NCBI GenBank assembly: GCA_017524845.1
Contig: JAFXUU010000049.1
Span: forward strand, 1 to 46,086
Length of the DNA stretch: 46,086 nucleotides
From: Oscillospiraceae bacterium
Lineage (GTDB): Bacteria > Bacillota > Clostridia > Oscillospirales > Oscillospiraceae
Reading direction: 5' to 3'
Made by a program: the position numbers and the translations under genes. Of this stretch, positions 8,992 to 18,717 are shown piece after piece. The notes under the pieces are model-generated. The model did not search any database and was not told the origin of the DNA. It saw only the letters and a program-made list of their open reading frames with translations. Position 1 is the stretch's first letter, and every line of letters begins with the position of its first letter.

Positions 8992-9813
8992 ATGTTTGGA
9001 TTCATGATCGCGGATATCCCGGCTCTGTCCGAGGAGCAGAGGAAGCGCTACCGGGGCTGCTACTGCGGCGTGTGCCGGGCCATCGGCCGCCGCTGCGGCC
9101 AGGTGTGCCGCTGCTGCCTAACCTACGATATGGCTTTCCTTACCCTGCTGCTGAACTCCCTCTACGAGCCGGAGGAAACGGCGGAGGCCCGGCCCTGTCT
9201 CATCCACCCCCTGCGGCGGCGGGAAAGCTGGCAGAGCGAAGCCAGCGCCTACGCGGCCGACCTCAACGTGCTCCTGGCCCGGCTGGACTGCCTGGACGAC
9301 TGGGAGGACGAGCGCCGTCCCCTGAAGTGGGCGGCGGCAAAGGCGCTGGAAAAGCCCGCGGCCGCAGCGGCGGAACGCAATCCCCGCCAGTGGGCCGCCA
9401 TTCGGGAGAACCTGGCTGCCCTGGGAGAGATCGAAAGGCGGCGGGAGCCCTCCCCGGACCCGGGGGCCAACGCCTTCGGCGCCATGATGGCGGAGCTCTT
9501 CGTCTGGAGGGAAGACCGTTGGGCCCCCCTGCTGCGGGCCCTGGGACTGAACCTGGGCCGCTTTATCTATCTGCTGGACGCCCTGATGGACCGGCGGAAG
9601 GACCGGCGGAAGGGCCTTTACAATCCTCTCTCCGCCATGATGGCGGAGGGCGCCACGGAGGAGGACCTGCGGGCCATCCTCCTGGACCTCATGGCGGCCT
9701 GCGCCGAAGCCTGGGAGCGGCTGCCGCTGCTGCGGGATGCGGATATCCAGCGCAGCATACTGTACGCCGGGGTGTGGAAACGCCTCCCGGTACTGGAGGG
9801 AACGAAGCATTGA
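8992..9813 (+). CDS. DUF5685 family protein
   Basis: A 273-aa protein recognised from its N-terminal pattern: MFGF, then [12 protein letters not shown] and [11 protein letters not shown], as in DUF5685 proteins of Clostridia. Seven cysteines fall within residues 22-44, suggesting metal or cofactor binding in the N-terminal third. The remainder is predicted helical, with a [18 protein letters not shown] stretch reminiscent of prenyl-transferase-like helical bundles (inference only). Its TGA overlaps the TTG start of mntP, so the genes are coupled. Function unknown. Confidence 0.8.
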   Translation: MFGFMIADIPALSEEQRKRYRGCYCGVCRAIGRRCGQVCRCCLTYDMAFLTLLLNSLYEPEETAEARPCLIHPLRRRESWQSEASAYAADLNVLLARLDCLDDWEDERRPLKWAAAKALEKPAAAAAERNPRQWAAIRENLAALGEIERRREPSPDPGANAFGAMMAELFVWREDRWAPLLRALGLNLGRFIYLLDALMDRRKDRRKGLYNPLSAMMAEGATEEDLRAILLDLMAACAEAWERLPLLRDADIQRSILYAGVWKRLPVLEGTKH

Positions 9814-10373
9814 GTCTGCCGGAGCTGTTTATCCTTGCCGTGGGCCTGAGCATGGACGCCTTTGCCGTGGCCGTATGCAAGGGGCTGGCTATGGGGAAGC
9901 TCCGCTTCCGCCAGATCCTCATCCCCGGACTGTGGTTCGGCGTTTTCCAGGCGCTCATGCCCCTCATCGGCTGGTTTCTTGGCTCCCGATTTGAAAAATA
10001 CATCGTCAGCGTGGATCACTGGATCGCCTTCGTGCTGCTGGCGGGCATCGGCCTCAACATGCTGCGGGAGGCCCGCCGGGGGGAGGAGTCCTCGGCGGAG
10101 GACGCTTCCCTCTCCCCGAAGGTCATGCTGCCCCTGGCCTTGGCCACCAGCATCGACGCCCTGGCCGTGGGCATCACCTTCGCCTTTCTTCGGGTGCGGA
10201 TCGTCCCCGCCGTCAGCTTCATCGGCTGCGTCACCTTCCTGCTGAGCATGGGGGGCGTGAAGATCGGGAGCATCTTCGGCGCGAAATACCGCAAGGGCGC
10301 GGAGATCGCCGGCGGCGTCATCCTCATCCTGCTGGGCCTGAAGATCCTTCTGGAGCATCTGGGCGTGCTCTGA
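9810..10373 (+). CDS. mntP: Manganese efflux pump MntP
   Basis: A 187-aa membrane protein with six predicted helices and the two family repeats, [14 protein letters not shown] near the N terminus and [10 protein letters not shown] in the second half. The intramembrane aspartates are those expected for Mn2+ export by MntP/YebN. The start is TTG, overlapping the upstream stop (TTGA) with GGAGGG nine bases before it. No manganese riboswitch (yybP-ykoY type) was seen upstream; expression probably follows the DUF5685 promoter. Confidence 0.92.
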   Translation: MSLPELFILAVGLSMDAFAVAVCKGLAMGKLRFRQILIPGLWFGVFQALMPLIGWFLGSRFEKYIVSVDHWIAFVLLAGIGLNMLREARRGEESSAEDASLSPKVMLPLALATSIDALAVGITFAFLRVRIVPAVSFIGCVTFLLSMGGVKIGSIFGAKYRKGAEIAGGVILILLGLKILLEHLGVL

Positions 10374-10409
10374 TATCAACCCCCATTTCTTCGGAAAGGA
10401 GGCGCAGAA

Positions 10410-11594
10410 TTGAACAATACGGGCAAGCGGCGAAGATTCATCATCAACGTCGCCTACTGGGCCATCATCGCGGCCATCGCGTATTTTTTCTTTCGCTATC
10501 TGCTGAACCTGCTGCTGCCCTTTGTGATCGCGCTTCTGGTGTCCTGGCTGCTGCGGCCCCTGGGCAAGCTGTACCGCCGCAAGCTCCCCCGCCACGGGAA
10601 GCTGGTCACCGCCCTCACGGTGGCCACGGTGCTGATCTTCTATCTGCTCATCGGCGTAATAGCGATGCTGCTCCTGGTGGATCTGGTCACCAGGGCGGCG
10701 GAACGCTTCGGCCAGCTGCCCGCCCTCTATACGCAGACCCTCGAGCCGGGGCTGCGCAACCTGTATGAGGACGCCAGGAACCTGGCGGCCCGCTTCGATC
10801 CCGCTGTGGCGGACGTGGTGAACCAGGTGCTGCCCCAGGTGATCAGCTCCGTGAGCGGAGCGGTCACCAACTTCTCCGTGGGCGCCGTGGGCAAGCTCAC
10901 CGGCCTCGTCACCTCCGTCCCCTCCTTCCTGATCTCCGCCCTCATCGCCGTGATCGCCACCATTTTCACCTCCGTCTCCTACGACCGCATGAAGGAGTTT
11001 CTCCTGCGCAACCTGCCCGCCAAGTTCACCGAGACCGCGGGCTACGTGGTGTCCAGCTTCCGAAGCATCCTGGGGCAGTACGGCAAGAGCTATCTGCTGG
11101 TGATGCTCATCACCTTCGGAGAGCTGACGGCGGGCCTGCTGATCATCGGCGTGAAGCAGCCCATCCTGGCAGCGGTGCTGATCGCCATTTTCGACATCTT
11201 CCCCATCGTGGGGGCAGGCATGATCCTCCTCCCCTGGGCCCTGATCTCCCTCATCCAGAAGAAAGTGCTGCAGGCGATCGGCCTGGCGTTGCTCTACGTG
11301 GTCATCATCGTGGTGCGCCAGTTCCTGGAGCCCAAGGTGGTTGGGAAGCAGGTCGGCCTGCCGCCGCTGGTGACGCTGATCTGCATGTTCGTGGGCAGCA
11401 GCCTCTTCGGCGTCTGGGGCCTCTTCGGTCTGCCCATCGGCGCCGCCATCCTGGTGAACCTCAACGACGATCCCAACATCCCCATCAAACTCTTCACCAA
11501 CCCTCCCGACGAGGAGGCGCAGCCGCAGGGCGGAAAGATCATCTACCGCTTCCGCCGCCGGGGCGAGAAGGCCGGGAAGCAAAAAAAGTCTTGA
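10410..11594 (+). CDS. AI-2E family transporter, YtvI-like
   Basis: A 394-aa polytopic membrane protein of the AI-2E/PerM family. It has two N-terminal helices, a central amphipathic region (residues about 85-170) and a C-terminal bundle containing FDIFPIVGAGMILLPWA, a characteristic family segment. The start is TTG, 7 bases after AAAGGAGG. The clostridial sporulation protein YtvI belongs to this family and the genome is a spore former, but a sporulation role is inference. It ends just before the rplU promoter. Confidence 0.83.
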   Translation: MNNTGKRRRFIINVAYWAIIAAIAYFFFRYLLNLLLPFVIALLVSWLLRPLGKLYRRKLPRHGKLVTALTVATVLIFYLLIGVIAMLLLVDLVTRAAERFGQLPALYTQTLEPGLRNLYEDARNLAARFDPAVADVVNQVLPQVISSVSGAVTNFSVGAVGKLTGLVTSVPSFLISALIAVIATIFTSVSYDRMKEFLLRNLPAKFTETAGYVVSSFRSILGQYGKSYLLVMLITFGELTAGLLIIGVKQPILAAVLIAIFDIFPIVGAGMILLPWALISLIQKKVLQAIGLALLYVVIIVVRQFLEPKVVGKQVGLPPLVTLICMFVGSSLFGVWGLFGLPIGAAILVNLNDDPNIPIKLFTNPPDEEAQPQGGKIIYRFRRRGEKAGKQKKS

Positions 11595-11618
11595 CTTGCG
11601 GGCCATAGGATGATATAT
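11590..11618 (+). promoter_or_regulatory. Promoter of rplU-rpmA
   Basis: TTGACT (11590-11595), 17-bp spacer, TATATT (11613-11618). The -35 overlaps the end of the preceding CDS. Confidence 0.8.
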
Positions 11619-11624
11619 TTTTTA

Positions 11625-11704
11625 AGCCGCTTCGAATGGGTACCCGCAAGACGGGCTCCGCCCGCACCTACGAGAGCGAGACTTCATACGAGGAGATAAG
11701 CACC
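11625..11704 (+). ncRNA. Candidate ribosomal protein L21 leader
   Basis: The untranslated stretch between promoter and rplU holds GGGTACCC, then a CGGGC/GCCCG hairpin with a TCC loop, then GAGGAG before the start. This is the position and size of the L21 autoregulatory leader known in Firmicutes. I matched position and general structure only; an Rfam covariance search would decide. Confidence 0.45.
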
Positions 11705-12025
11705 TTGCAGCATGCAATCATCGTGACCGGCGGCAAGCAGTATCGGGTGGCGGAAGGCGACATTCTGTTCATCGAAAAGCTGCCTGCGGAGGCCGGCGAC
11801 ACCGTCACCTTTGACCAGGTCCTGGCCGTGGTGAACGACGAGGCCGATCCCATCATCGGCACCCCCACCGTGGCCGGCGCCGCGGTGACCGCCAAGGTCG
11901 TCAAGAACGGCAAGGCGAAGAAGATCCGCATTTTCAAGTACAAGGCCAAGAAGAACTACCGGCGGCGTCAGGGCCATCGTCAGCCCTACACTCAGGTGCA
12001 GATCGACGCCATCACGGTCGGCTGA
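11705..12025 (+). CDS. rplU: 50S ribosomal protein L21
   Basis: A 106-aa L21: the N-terminal [12 protein letters not shown] and the basic C-terminal segment [19 protein letters not shown] are diagnostic. The start is TTG, nine bases after GAGGAG, giving the normal L21 N terminus; an in-frame upstream ATG lies in the leader and is not used. In most Firmicutes the next gene is the L27-processing protease Prp (YsxB), but here rpmA follows after only 15 bp. Confidence 0.96.
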   Translation: MQHAIIVTGGKQYRVAEGDILFIEKLPAEAGDTVTFDQVLAVVNDEADPIIGTPTVAGAAVTAKVVKNGKAKKIRIFKYKAKKNYRRRQGHRQPYTQVQIDAITVG

Positions 12026-12040
12026 GAAGGAGGAGGAACC

Positions 12041-12310
12041 ATGGCACATAAAAAAGGTATGGGCTCCACCAAGAACGGGCGGGACAGCAAGTCCAAGCGT
12101 CTTGGCGCCAAGCGGGCCGACGGTCAGTTCGTCCTCGCCGGCAACATCCTCTATACCCAGTGCGGCACGAAGATCCATCCGGGCACCAATGTGGGGCTGG
12201 GCAGCAACTACAACCTCTTCGCCCTGAAGGACGGCATCGTGCGCTACGAGCGCCTGGGCCGGGACCGCAAGCAGGTCTCCGTGTACGAGGTCCCCGAGAT
12301 CACCGAGTGA
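12041..12310 (+). CDS. rpmA: 50S ribosomal protein L27 without N-terminal presequence
   Basis: An 89-aa L27, which lines the peptidyl-transferase centre. It begins directly with [15 protein letters not shown]. Most Firmicutes make L27 with a short N-terminal extension cleaved by Prp; here the Shine-Dalgarno AGGAGG occupies the place where the extension would be encoded, and the prp gene is missing between rplU and rpmA. Both features are consistent with loss of L27 processing. The rest is canonical ([17 protein letters not shown]). Confidence 0.96.
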   Translation: MAHKKGMGSTKNGRDSKSKRLGAKRADGQFVLAGNILYTQCGTKIHPGTNVGLGSNYNLFALKDGIVRYERLGRDRKQVSVYEVPEITE

Positions 12311-12323
12311 GCCTGAAGGAAAG

Positions 12324-12356
12324 AAGGACTGTCTCCGCCGGAGACAGTCCTTTTTC
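12324..12356 (+). terminator. Terminator after rpmA
   Basis: 13-bp stem (AAGGACTGTCTCC and complement), GCC loop, T5 tract, 16 bp before obgE. It probably attenuates rather than blocks transcription into obgE, as no separate obgE promoter was seen. Confidence 0.85.
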
Positions 12357-12372
12357 ATGAAAAGGAGCAGCT

Positions 12373-13647
<1,275 letters not shown>

Positions 13648-13656
13648 GCGAATATG

Positions 13657-13700
13657 CGCCGCCCGCGGAGGAAGCTCCCTCCGCGGGCGGCGTGTTTTCT
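13657..13700 (+). terminator. Terminator after obgE
   Basis: 14-bp stem GCCGCCCGCGGAGG and its complement, AAGCTC loop, GTGTTTTCT tail; it lies between convergent genes. Confidence 0.88.
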
Positions 13701-14696
13701 CTATTCTGTTTTCGGAGGCTTCTCCCCCGCCGCTTTGGCCTCGGCGGCAGCCTTGGCCTTTTTCGCGTGCTTCTGGGCGCTGAGATAGCGCTGCAGCCGC
13801 TTCTTGTAGAAGTCCGCCGCCTCGTCGTCCGCCGCGTAGACGGTGCGCAGGACGCTGTAGGTCCCGTCGGGCCGGGGCTTCCAGTGGATGCGGCTCAGGC
13901 TCCGGTGCTTCTGGGGACAGGCGGTGAGGGCGATCTGCCGGTCCTTGTTTTGGGGCACCCACTCCCGGCTGAACAGGGCGGCCCCGCAGACGGGACAGAC
14001 GAAGCTCCGCAGCTCCCGGTTTTTCAGTATGTCGGCCTGCTCGGCGAAGCCTCCCAGACGAAGGCGCTGCAGGGGTTCCCCCGGCGCGGGGGCCGGGCCC
14101 AGCTCCTCGTATTCCGCCATGCCCCGGACCAGGTCCGTCCTGCGGCAGATGGCGGCGAGATAGCGGGCGTCGTTCAGGCTGTCGTGCTGGTCCAGCTCCA
14201 GGGTCTCCCCCAGCTCGGCGGCGGCGTCCGTGAGGGAGGTGCTCACCCCGTCCCGGCCCAGAAAGCTGTCGTAAATAAACCGGGCGTCGTAGATGTTCTC
14301 GGGCAGCCAGGACGGATTCAGGCCCCAGGCCTCCAGGTTGGCGGTGAGGATGCGCTCGTCCTCCCCGCCCCAGGCAAAGATATCGAAATCCGCGCCCGTG
14401 GACAGGAGCCATTCGCCCAGCCGCTCCGCCGCCTCCGGGAAGGGCATGCCCTGCATCATCTCCTCTTCGCTGAGCCGGGTGAGCTTCTTCACCTTCCAGT
14501 GCACCTGCCGGAAGTACCGGGGGCGGACGCTGAGGCGCAGGGAATCCACCTCCAGGCCCGCAGGGTCCAGCTTCACGGCACCGATCTGAATGATCTCGCC
14601 GGGGAGCATGGCCTTCGGCACCTGGGGATACTTCTTCCAGGGCACGGGCTGGTTCCATTCCATATCCAATGCGACGACGTATCTTCCTTCTGACAT
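13701..14696 (-). CDS. DEDD-type 3'-5' exonuclease domain protein
   Basis: A 331-aa protein whose N-terminal 200 residues form a DnaQ-like exonuclease: Exo I ALDMEWN (DxE), then EIIQIGAVKL, Exo II around FDIFAWGGEDE, and Exo III HDSLNDARYLAAI. The C-terminal part has CPVCG, with further cysteine and histidine downstream, possibly zinc binding, and ends in an Ala/Lys-rich tail. The ATG at 14696 follows the promoter at 14746-14774; a longer open frame begins upstream of that promoter and is unlikely. It resembles KapD-like exonucleases of spore formers, but the exact role is unknown. Confidence 0.8.
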   Translation of the reverse strand: MSEGRYVVALDMEWNQPVPWKKYPQVPKAMLPGEIIQIGAVKLDPAGLEVDSLRLSVRPRYFRQVHWKVKKLTRLSEEEMMQGMPFPEAAERLGEWLLSTGADFDIFAWGGEDERILTANLEAWGLNPSWLPENIYDARFIYDSFLGRDGVSTSLTDAAAELGETLELDQHDSLNDARYLAAICRRTDLVRGMAEYEELGPAPAPGEPLQRLRLGGFAEQADILKNRELRSFVCPVCGAALFSREWVPQNKDRQIALTACPQKHRSLSRIHWKPRPDGTYSVLRTVYAADDEAADFYKKRLQRYLSAQKHAKKAKAAAEAKAAGEKPPKTE

Positions 14697-14745
14697 CCCG
14701 CAGCAATTCCCTTTCCCGTACGTGATCCATCCTGTCCAATGTATT

Positions 14746-14774
14746 AGCATAGCAGAAAACGTCGGGAATTGCAA
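14746..14774 (-). promoter_or_regulatory. Promoter of the exonuclease gene
   Basis: Minus strand TTGCAA (14774-14769), 17-bp spacer, TATGCT (14751-14746). Confidence 0.65.
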
Positions 14775-14784
14775 TCTCCGTCGG

Positions 14785-14830
14785 CTGTTTTTGCCCGTTC
14801 CGTCTGTGGGTTGTTTTTGCCCGTCCCGTC
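14785..14830. repeat. Two 20-bp direct repeats upstream of the exonuclease promoter
   Basis: Copies at 14785-14804 and 14811-14830, period 26, share TGTTTTTGCCCGT and CCGTC with two mismatches. Placed upstream of the -35, they could be a regulator site; this is speculative. Confidence 0.5.
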
Positions 14831-14895
14831 CCCGCCCCGGAAACGGCAGCCCCATCCCCCCCTCCGGGGATACTCAAAATAAACGGAAAAATATG

Positions 14896-14936
14896 CAAAC
14901 AAAAGAGCCGCATTTGCCTCTCGGCAACATGCGGCC
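14896..14936 (-). terminator. Terminator of the AbrB-family gene
   Basis: Minus strand: GCCGCATGTTGCC pairs with GGCAAATGCGGC (one bulge), followed by TCTTTTGTTT. Confidence 0.75.
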
Positions 14937-14970
14937 CCTCTCCGTACGCGCCGGGAGGCGCTCCTCCTGG

Positions 14971-15219
14971 TCAGTCTTTAACTGCTTTCAGCTCCTTCAG
15001 GCAGTTGGGACAGACGTTCTTTCCCCTGAAGGTAATGATGTTTTCGGTATTCTCACAGAACACGCAGGTGGGCTCATATTTCTTCAGAATGATCTGATTG
15101 CCCTCCACGTATATCTCCAGAGAATCCTTCTGTGCGATGTCCAGCGTCCGCCGAAGTTCAATGGGCAAAACGATGCGGCCGAGGCTGTCCATTTGTCTGA
15201 CGATACCGGTAGTCTTCAC
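14971..15219 (-). CDS. AbrB/SpoVT-family transition regulator with zinc finger
   Basis: An 82-aa DNA-binding protein. Residues 1-50 form the swapped-hairpin AbrB domain (GIVRQMDSLGRIVLPIELRR), and residues 52-75 carry CVFC and CPNC, a zinc-ribbon-like tail common in clostridial AbrB proteins. The start is GTG with GGAGG upstream. A consensus promoter (15266-15294) precedes it and a terminator follows, so it is monocistronic. It probably controls growth-to-sporulation transition genes; the divergently placed spmAB makes that plausible but unproved. Confidence 0.92.
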   Translation of the reverse strand: MKTTGIVRQMDSLGRIVLPIELRRTLDIAQKDSLEIYVEGNQIILKKYEPTCVFCENTENIITFRGKNVCPNCLKELKAVKD

Positions 15220-15265
15220 CTTTCTGAGTCCTCCACGTTGTTGTACATGACGGAAAAGTTACGCT

Positions 15266-15294
15266 ATTATACCCTTAGCTATCTCTATAGTCAA
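15266..15294 (-). promoter_or_regulatory. Promoter of the AbrB-family gene
   Basis: Minus strand TTGACT (15294-15289), 17-bp spacer, TATAAT (15271-15266). Confidence 0.85.
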
Positions 15295-15392
15295 GGCAAA
15301 AAATGTGAAAATTTGCGAATATTTATCGAATTATGTCTCCGCGTTCTCACACCGGAGGGACAGGCATAGCCTGAAAACGGAGGTGGGAAAGC

Positions 15393-15959
15393 ATGATGGA
15401 CCTGATTTGGGTGGGGCTGATCCTCGTTTCCCTGGTCTTCGGGCTCCTGAACGGGCGGACGGCGGCGGTCTCCGCCGCGGCGCTGGAGGGGGCGGGAGCG
15501 GCGGCGGAGCTCTGTCTGAAGCTCTGCGGGGCGCTCTGCCTCTGGTCCGGCGTTCTGAAGCTGCTGGAAAAAGGAGGCGCGGCGGCGGTCCTGGGACGGC
15601 TGCTGCGGCCGCTGCTGCTGCGGCTCTACCCGGAGGCCCGGGAGGACCCGGCTGCCCTGGCCGCTCTGGCGGAGAACATGAGCGCCAACCTGCTGGGCCT
15701 GGGGAACGCCGCCACCCCGGCGGGCATCCGGGCGGCGAAGGCCCTGGCCCGGGGGAACACGGCTTCGGACAGTCTCTGCCGACTCACGGTGCTCAACAGC
15801 GCCTCCATCCAGCTTATCCCGGCCGCAGTCTGCGCCCTGCGGGGAGCGGCGGGGGCGGCACAGCCCTTCGATATCCTTCCGGCGGTGTGGCTCACGAGCC
15901 TCTGCTCCGCCGCGGCGGGTCTTGCGGCGGAACGGCTGCTGCGGAGGCCGGGCCGTTGA
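15393..15959 (+). CDS. spmA: Spore maturation protein A
   Basis: A 188-aa membrane protein related to one half of the nucleoside-recognition (Gate) family. The conserved segment ENMSANLLGLGNAATPAG, found in SpmA, is intact, followed by LTVLNSASIQLIP. SpmA and SpmB act together in spore core dehydration. The start ATG follows GGAGGTGGG. The stop overlaps spmB (TTGA). The sequence is strongly GC-biased, with long leucine/alanine runs. Confidence 0.9.
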   Translation: MMDLIWVGLILVSLVFGLLNGRTAAVSAAALEGAGAAAELCLKLCGALCLWSGVLKLLEKGGAAAVLGRLLRPLLLRLYPEAREDPAALAALAENMSANLLGLGNAATPAGIRAAKALARGNTASDSLCRLTVLNSASIQLIPAAVCALRGAAGAAQPFDILPAVWLTSLCSAAAGLAAERLLRRPGR

Positions 15960-16468
15960 AGGGGCTTCTCCTGCCGCTCCTGCTGCTCCTGGCTGCCCTG
16001 CCGGTGCTGCTCCGGGGAGGCGGCCTTTACGAGAGTCTGACGGAGGGCTTCCGGGAAGGGCTGGGCGTCCTGTACCGCATCTTCCCGCCCCTGGGGGCCA
16101 CCCTGACGGCGGTGTGGATGCTCCGGGCCTCCGGAGCGCTGGAGGCCTTCACGGCCCTGTTGGCCCCCCTTCTGGGGAAGCTGGGCCTGCCCCCGGAGAT
16201 CGGCGCTCTGCTGCTCCTGCGTCCCCTCAGCGGCAGCGCGGCCCTGGCTGCAGGCGCGGAGCTCATGGAGCGCTGCGGCGCGGACTCCCTCGCGGGGCGG
16301 ACGGCGGCGGTGCTTCTGGGCGGCACGGAGACCACCTTTTACGTGGTCTCCGTCTATTTCGGCGCGGCAGGCGTCCGGCGCACAAGACACGCGATCCCCG
16401 CGGCACTGGCCGCCGACCTCACGGCGTTCCTGTGCGCGGGGATCTTCACACGACTCTTCTTTTCCTGA
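15956..16468 (+). CDS. spmB: Spore maturation protein B
   Basis: A 170-aa membrane protein with the second Gate-type domain: YRIFPPLGATLTAVWMLR, LRPLSGSAALA and GGTETTFYVVSVYFGAAGVRRTRH are characteristic of SpmB. The start is TTG, overlapping the spmA stop, with GGAGG upstream. Together with spmA it forms a two-gene sporulation operon. No terminator was seen; a dispersed repeat lies between it and the convergent argS. Confidence 0.9.
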   Translation: MKGLLLPLLLLLAALPVLLRGGGLYESLTEGFREGLGVLYRIFPPLGATLTAVWMLRASGALEAFTALLAPLLGKLGLPPEIGALLLLRPLSGSAALAAGAELMERCGADSLAGRTAAVLLGGTETTFYVVSVYFGAAGVRRTRHAIPAALAADLTAFLCAGIFTRLFFS

Positions 16469-16497
16469 ATGCCGTCCCGTTGACCTTTGGATCTTAC

Positions 16498-16573
16498 GCC
16501 CGCCTGGGACGCCGGCGAAGGTCGGCGCAAATCAGGCCGCCGGGACTGTCGTTATTTTCGTGAAAGCTTCGGA
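16498..16573. repeat. Dispersed intergenic repeat, copy A (partial)
   Basis: Shares GGGACGCCGGCGAAGG, GGCGCAAA, AGGC and the GAAAGCTTCG end with copy C at 44.7 kb and, in part, copy B at 36.4 kb. It sits between spmB and argS. Confidence 0.65.
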
Positions 16574-18262
16574 TCACATTTTCTCCGGGGCGGAGACGCC
16601 GATGATGCCCAGGGCGATGGCCAGCACGGCGCGGACGCTGTCGGCCAGCTTCAGCCGCGCCTCCAGCACGCCGGGCTCCGCGCCCTTGATGCGGCAGGCG
16701 GTATAGAAGCGGTGGAAGCGTCCCGCCAGCTCCGTGAGGTAGCGATTGATGCGGCTGGGATCGTAGTTCAGGGCGGCCAGACGCACCTCCTCGGGCAGGA
16801 GGCTCAGCTGCTTGATGAGGGCCTGCTCCGTCTCTCCCTCCAGGAGGGAGAAGTCCACCGACGCGGCGGAGGGCACCGGATGCCCCTCGGCGGCCAGGGC
16901 CGCGACGAGGGAGCAGATGCGGGCGTGGGCATACTGCACGTAGTACACCGGGTTTTCGCTGTCCCTGCGGATGGCCAGGTCCATATCGAAATCCAGGTGG
17001 GTGTCCGGCTTGGCGTTGAAGAAGAAGCGGACTGCGTCCCGGGGGATCTCGTCCAGCAGGTCCGCCAGGGCGATGGCCCGGCCGGTGCGCTTGGAGATGC
17101 GCACGGTCTCCCCGTCCCGCATAAGGTTCACCAGCTGCATCAGCAGGAAGTGGAGCCTGCCGGGGTCGATACCCAGGGCGGGCAGGCTCTTGGCGAAGCG
17201 GATGGCGTGGCCGTGATGGTCCGCCCCCCAGACGTTGATGACGCTGTCGAAGCCCCGCTCGATGAACTTGTTGCGGTGGTAGGCCATGTCCACGGCGAAA
17301 TAGGTGTAAAAGCCGTTGGAACGGCGCAGGACCTCGTCCTTCTCCGCCCCCAGGTCCGTGAGCCTGAACCAGAGGGCCCCGTCCTTTTCATAGGTGTAGC
17401 CCTGCTTCTCCAGCAGATCCACGGTCTCCTTCACATAGCCGCTCTCGTGGAGGGAGGATTCCCGGAACCACTGGTCGTACACGATACCGTAGCGTTCCAG
17501 GTCCCGGCGCATCCTGGCGATGTTGTATTCGATGCCGAAGGTCTGCATCTCCTGCCGACGCTTCTCCGGTGCCTCTTCCAGCCAGCCGTCCCCATACTTC
17601 TCCCGGAACAGGCGGGCGATCTCCCGGATATCGTCTCCGTGATAGCCGTCCTCGGGGAACTCACAGGCGTCCTCCCCCCGGAGGAGCTGGATATACCGGG
17701 CCTCCACGCTGCGGGCGAAGAGCTCCACCTGATTGCCGGCGTCGTTGACGTAGAACTCCCGCCAGACGTTCCAGCCCGCTTTCTCCAGGATGGAGGCCAT
17801 GGCGTCCCCCAGCACGCCGCCCCGGGCGTTGCCGATGGTCATGGTGCCGGTGGGGTTGGCGGAGACGAACTCCACCATGATCTTCCGTCCCCGGCCTTCG
17901 GCCACGCTGCCGTAATTCGCGCCTTCGGCCTCGACGGTCTTCAGCACCTGGGCGAACCAGGCGCTGCCCAGGCGGAAATTCAGGAAGCCGGCGCCGGCCA
18001 CCTCCACGGAGGAGAACCAGCTGTCGGAAAGGTCCATCTCGGAGGCCAGGGTCTCCGCGATCTTCCTGGGCGGCATGCGCATGGCCTTGGCCGCGCTCAT
18101 GGCATAGGAACAGGCGTAGTCGCCGTGGCCGGGGTCCTTGGGGATCTCGGTGGTTCCCTTCAGCTCCGCGCCGGAGGGCAGCAGCCCCTTTTCGGCGGCG
18201 GAGGCATAGGCCCCGCGCACCAGCGCGTCGATCTGGGTCTTTGCCGCTTCGATCATGTTCAT
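16574..18262 (-). CDS. argS: Arginyl-tRNA synthetase
   Basis: A 562-aa class I synthetase charging tRNA-Arg, of normal length: N-terminal Add-1 domain (KDPGHGDYACSYAM), catalytic core, and C-terminal DALR-type helical domain. The HIGH signature reads TIGN in NPTGTMTIGNARGG, where most ArgS have LHIGN/LHMGN, so the first His is replaced by Thr. The KMSKS loop is RISKRTGRA, an accepted ArgS variant. The start overlaps the stop of the DUF1934 gene (ATGA) in a murI-DUF1934-argS operon. Confidence 0.95.
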   Translation of the reverse strand: MNMIEAAKTQIDALVRGAYASAAEKGLLPSGAELKGTTEIPKDPGHGDYACSYAMSAAKAMRMPPRKIAETLASEMDLSDSWFSSVEVAGAGFLNFRLGSAWFAQVLKTVEAEGANYGSVAEGRGRKIMVEFVSANPTGTMTIGNARGGVLGDAMASILEKAGWNVWREFYVNDAGNQVELFARSVEARYIQLLRGEDACEFPEDGYHGDDIREIARLFREKYGDGWLEEAPEKRRQEMQTFGIEYNIARMRRDLERYGIVYDQWFRESSLHESGYVKETVDLLEKQGYTYEKDGALWFRLTDLGAEKDEVLRRSNGFYTYFAVDMAYHRNKFIERGFDSVINVWGADHHGHAIRFAKSLPALGIDPGRLHFLLMQLVNLMRDGETVRISKRTGRAIALADLLDEIPRDAVRFFFNAKPDTHLDFDMDLAIRRDSENPVYYVQYAHARICSLVAALAAEGHPVPSAASVDFSLLEGETEQALIKQLSLLPEEVRLAALNYDPSRINRYLTELAGRFHRFYTACRIKGAEPGVLEARLKLADSVRAVLAIALGIIGVSAPEKM

Positions 18263-18717
18263 TGCCTGTTCTCTCCTTCTTCCCCGATTTCCTTCCAGTC
18301 GATCCGGAAGGTGTTTTTCCCCAGGGGCACGTTGTCCACGTCCACGCTGTACACGATGTCCAGCCTGCCTCCGTGCTCCCCGGTCTCGGTACGCAGCTGC
18401 TGGGTATCCACTCCCATGGTCATGGCGCCGAAGGGGGTGTCGTATAGGAATACGTGCTTGCGCCCCTTCTGAAACAGCATCTGGCTGTTGACGGCCCCCT
18501 CCCGGATGAGGGTCACCAGGCCGGGCTCCACCCGGAAGGTGGTGACGGTGCCTTCCATGCCGGTGATCTCGCTCTCCAGGTAGGTGAACCAGCTGGCGGA
18601 ATCGCCGTATTCGTAGCGCCCGTCGGTCACGAGCTCCACGGATTCGGGACCCTGATCCTCTTCCCCGGGATGGAAGGAGCGCTGCGTGCCCCGGATAGAT
18701 ATGATGACGTCTTTCAT
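18259..18717 (-). CDS. DUF1934 (YwiB-like) beta-barrel protein
   Basis: A 152-aa protein of the DUF1934/calycin-like family. The N-terminal DVIISIRGTQRS and the middle GTVTTFRVEPGLVTLIREG strands fit the family. The start ATG overlaps the murI stop and the stop overlaps the argS start, both as ATGA, so translation of the three genes is coupled. This gene order with argS is frequent in Firmicutes. The biochemical function is not established. Confidence 0.88.
   Translation of the reverse strand: MKDVIISIRGTQRSFHPGEEDQGPESVELVTDGRYEYGDSASWFTYLESEITGMEGTVTTFRVEPGLVTLIREGAVNSQMLFQKGRKHVFLYDTPFGAMTMGVDTQQLRTETGEHGGRLDIVYSVDVDNVPLGKNTFRIDWKEIGEEGENRQ

Noticed and set aside
11636-11704. N-terminal extension of L21 from an upstream ATG
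   Set aside because: It would translate the leader; the TTG at 11705 has a good RBS and gives the standard L21 N terminus.
16487-18472. 661-codon frame antisense to argS
   Set aside because: Shadow of argS and DUF1934 with no family features.
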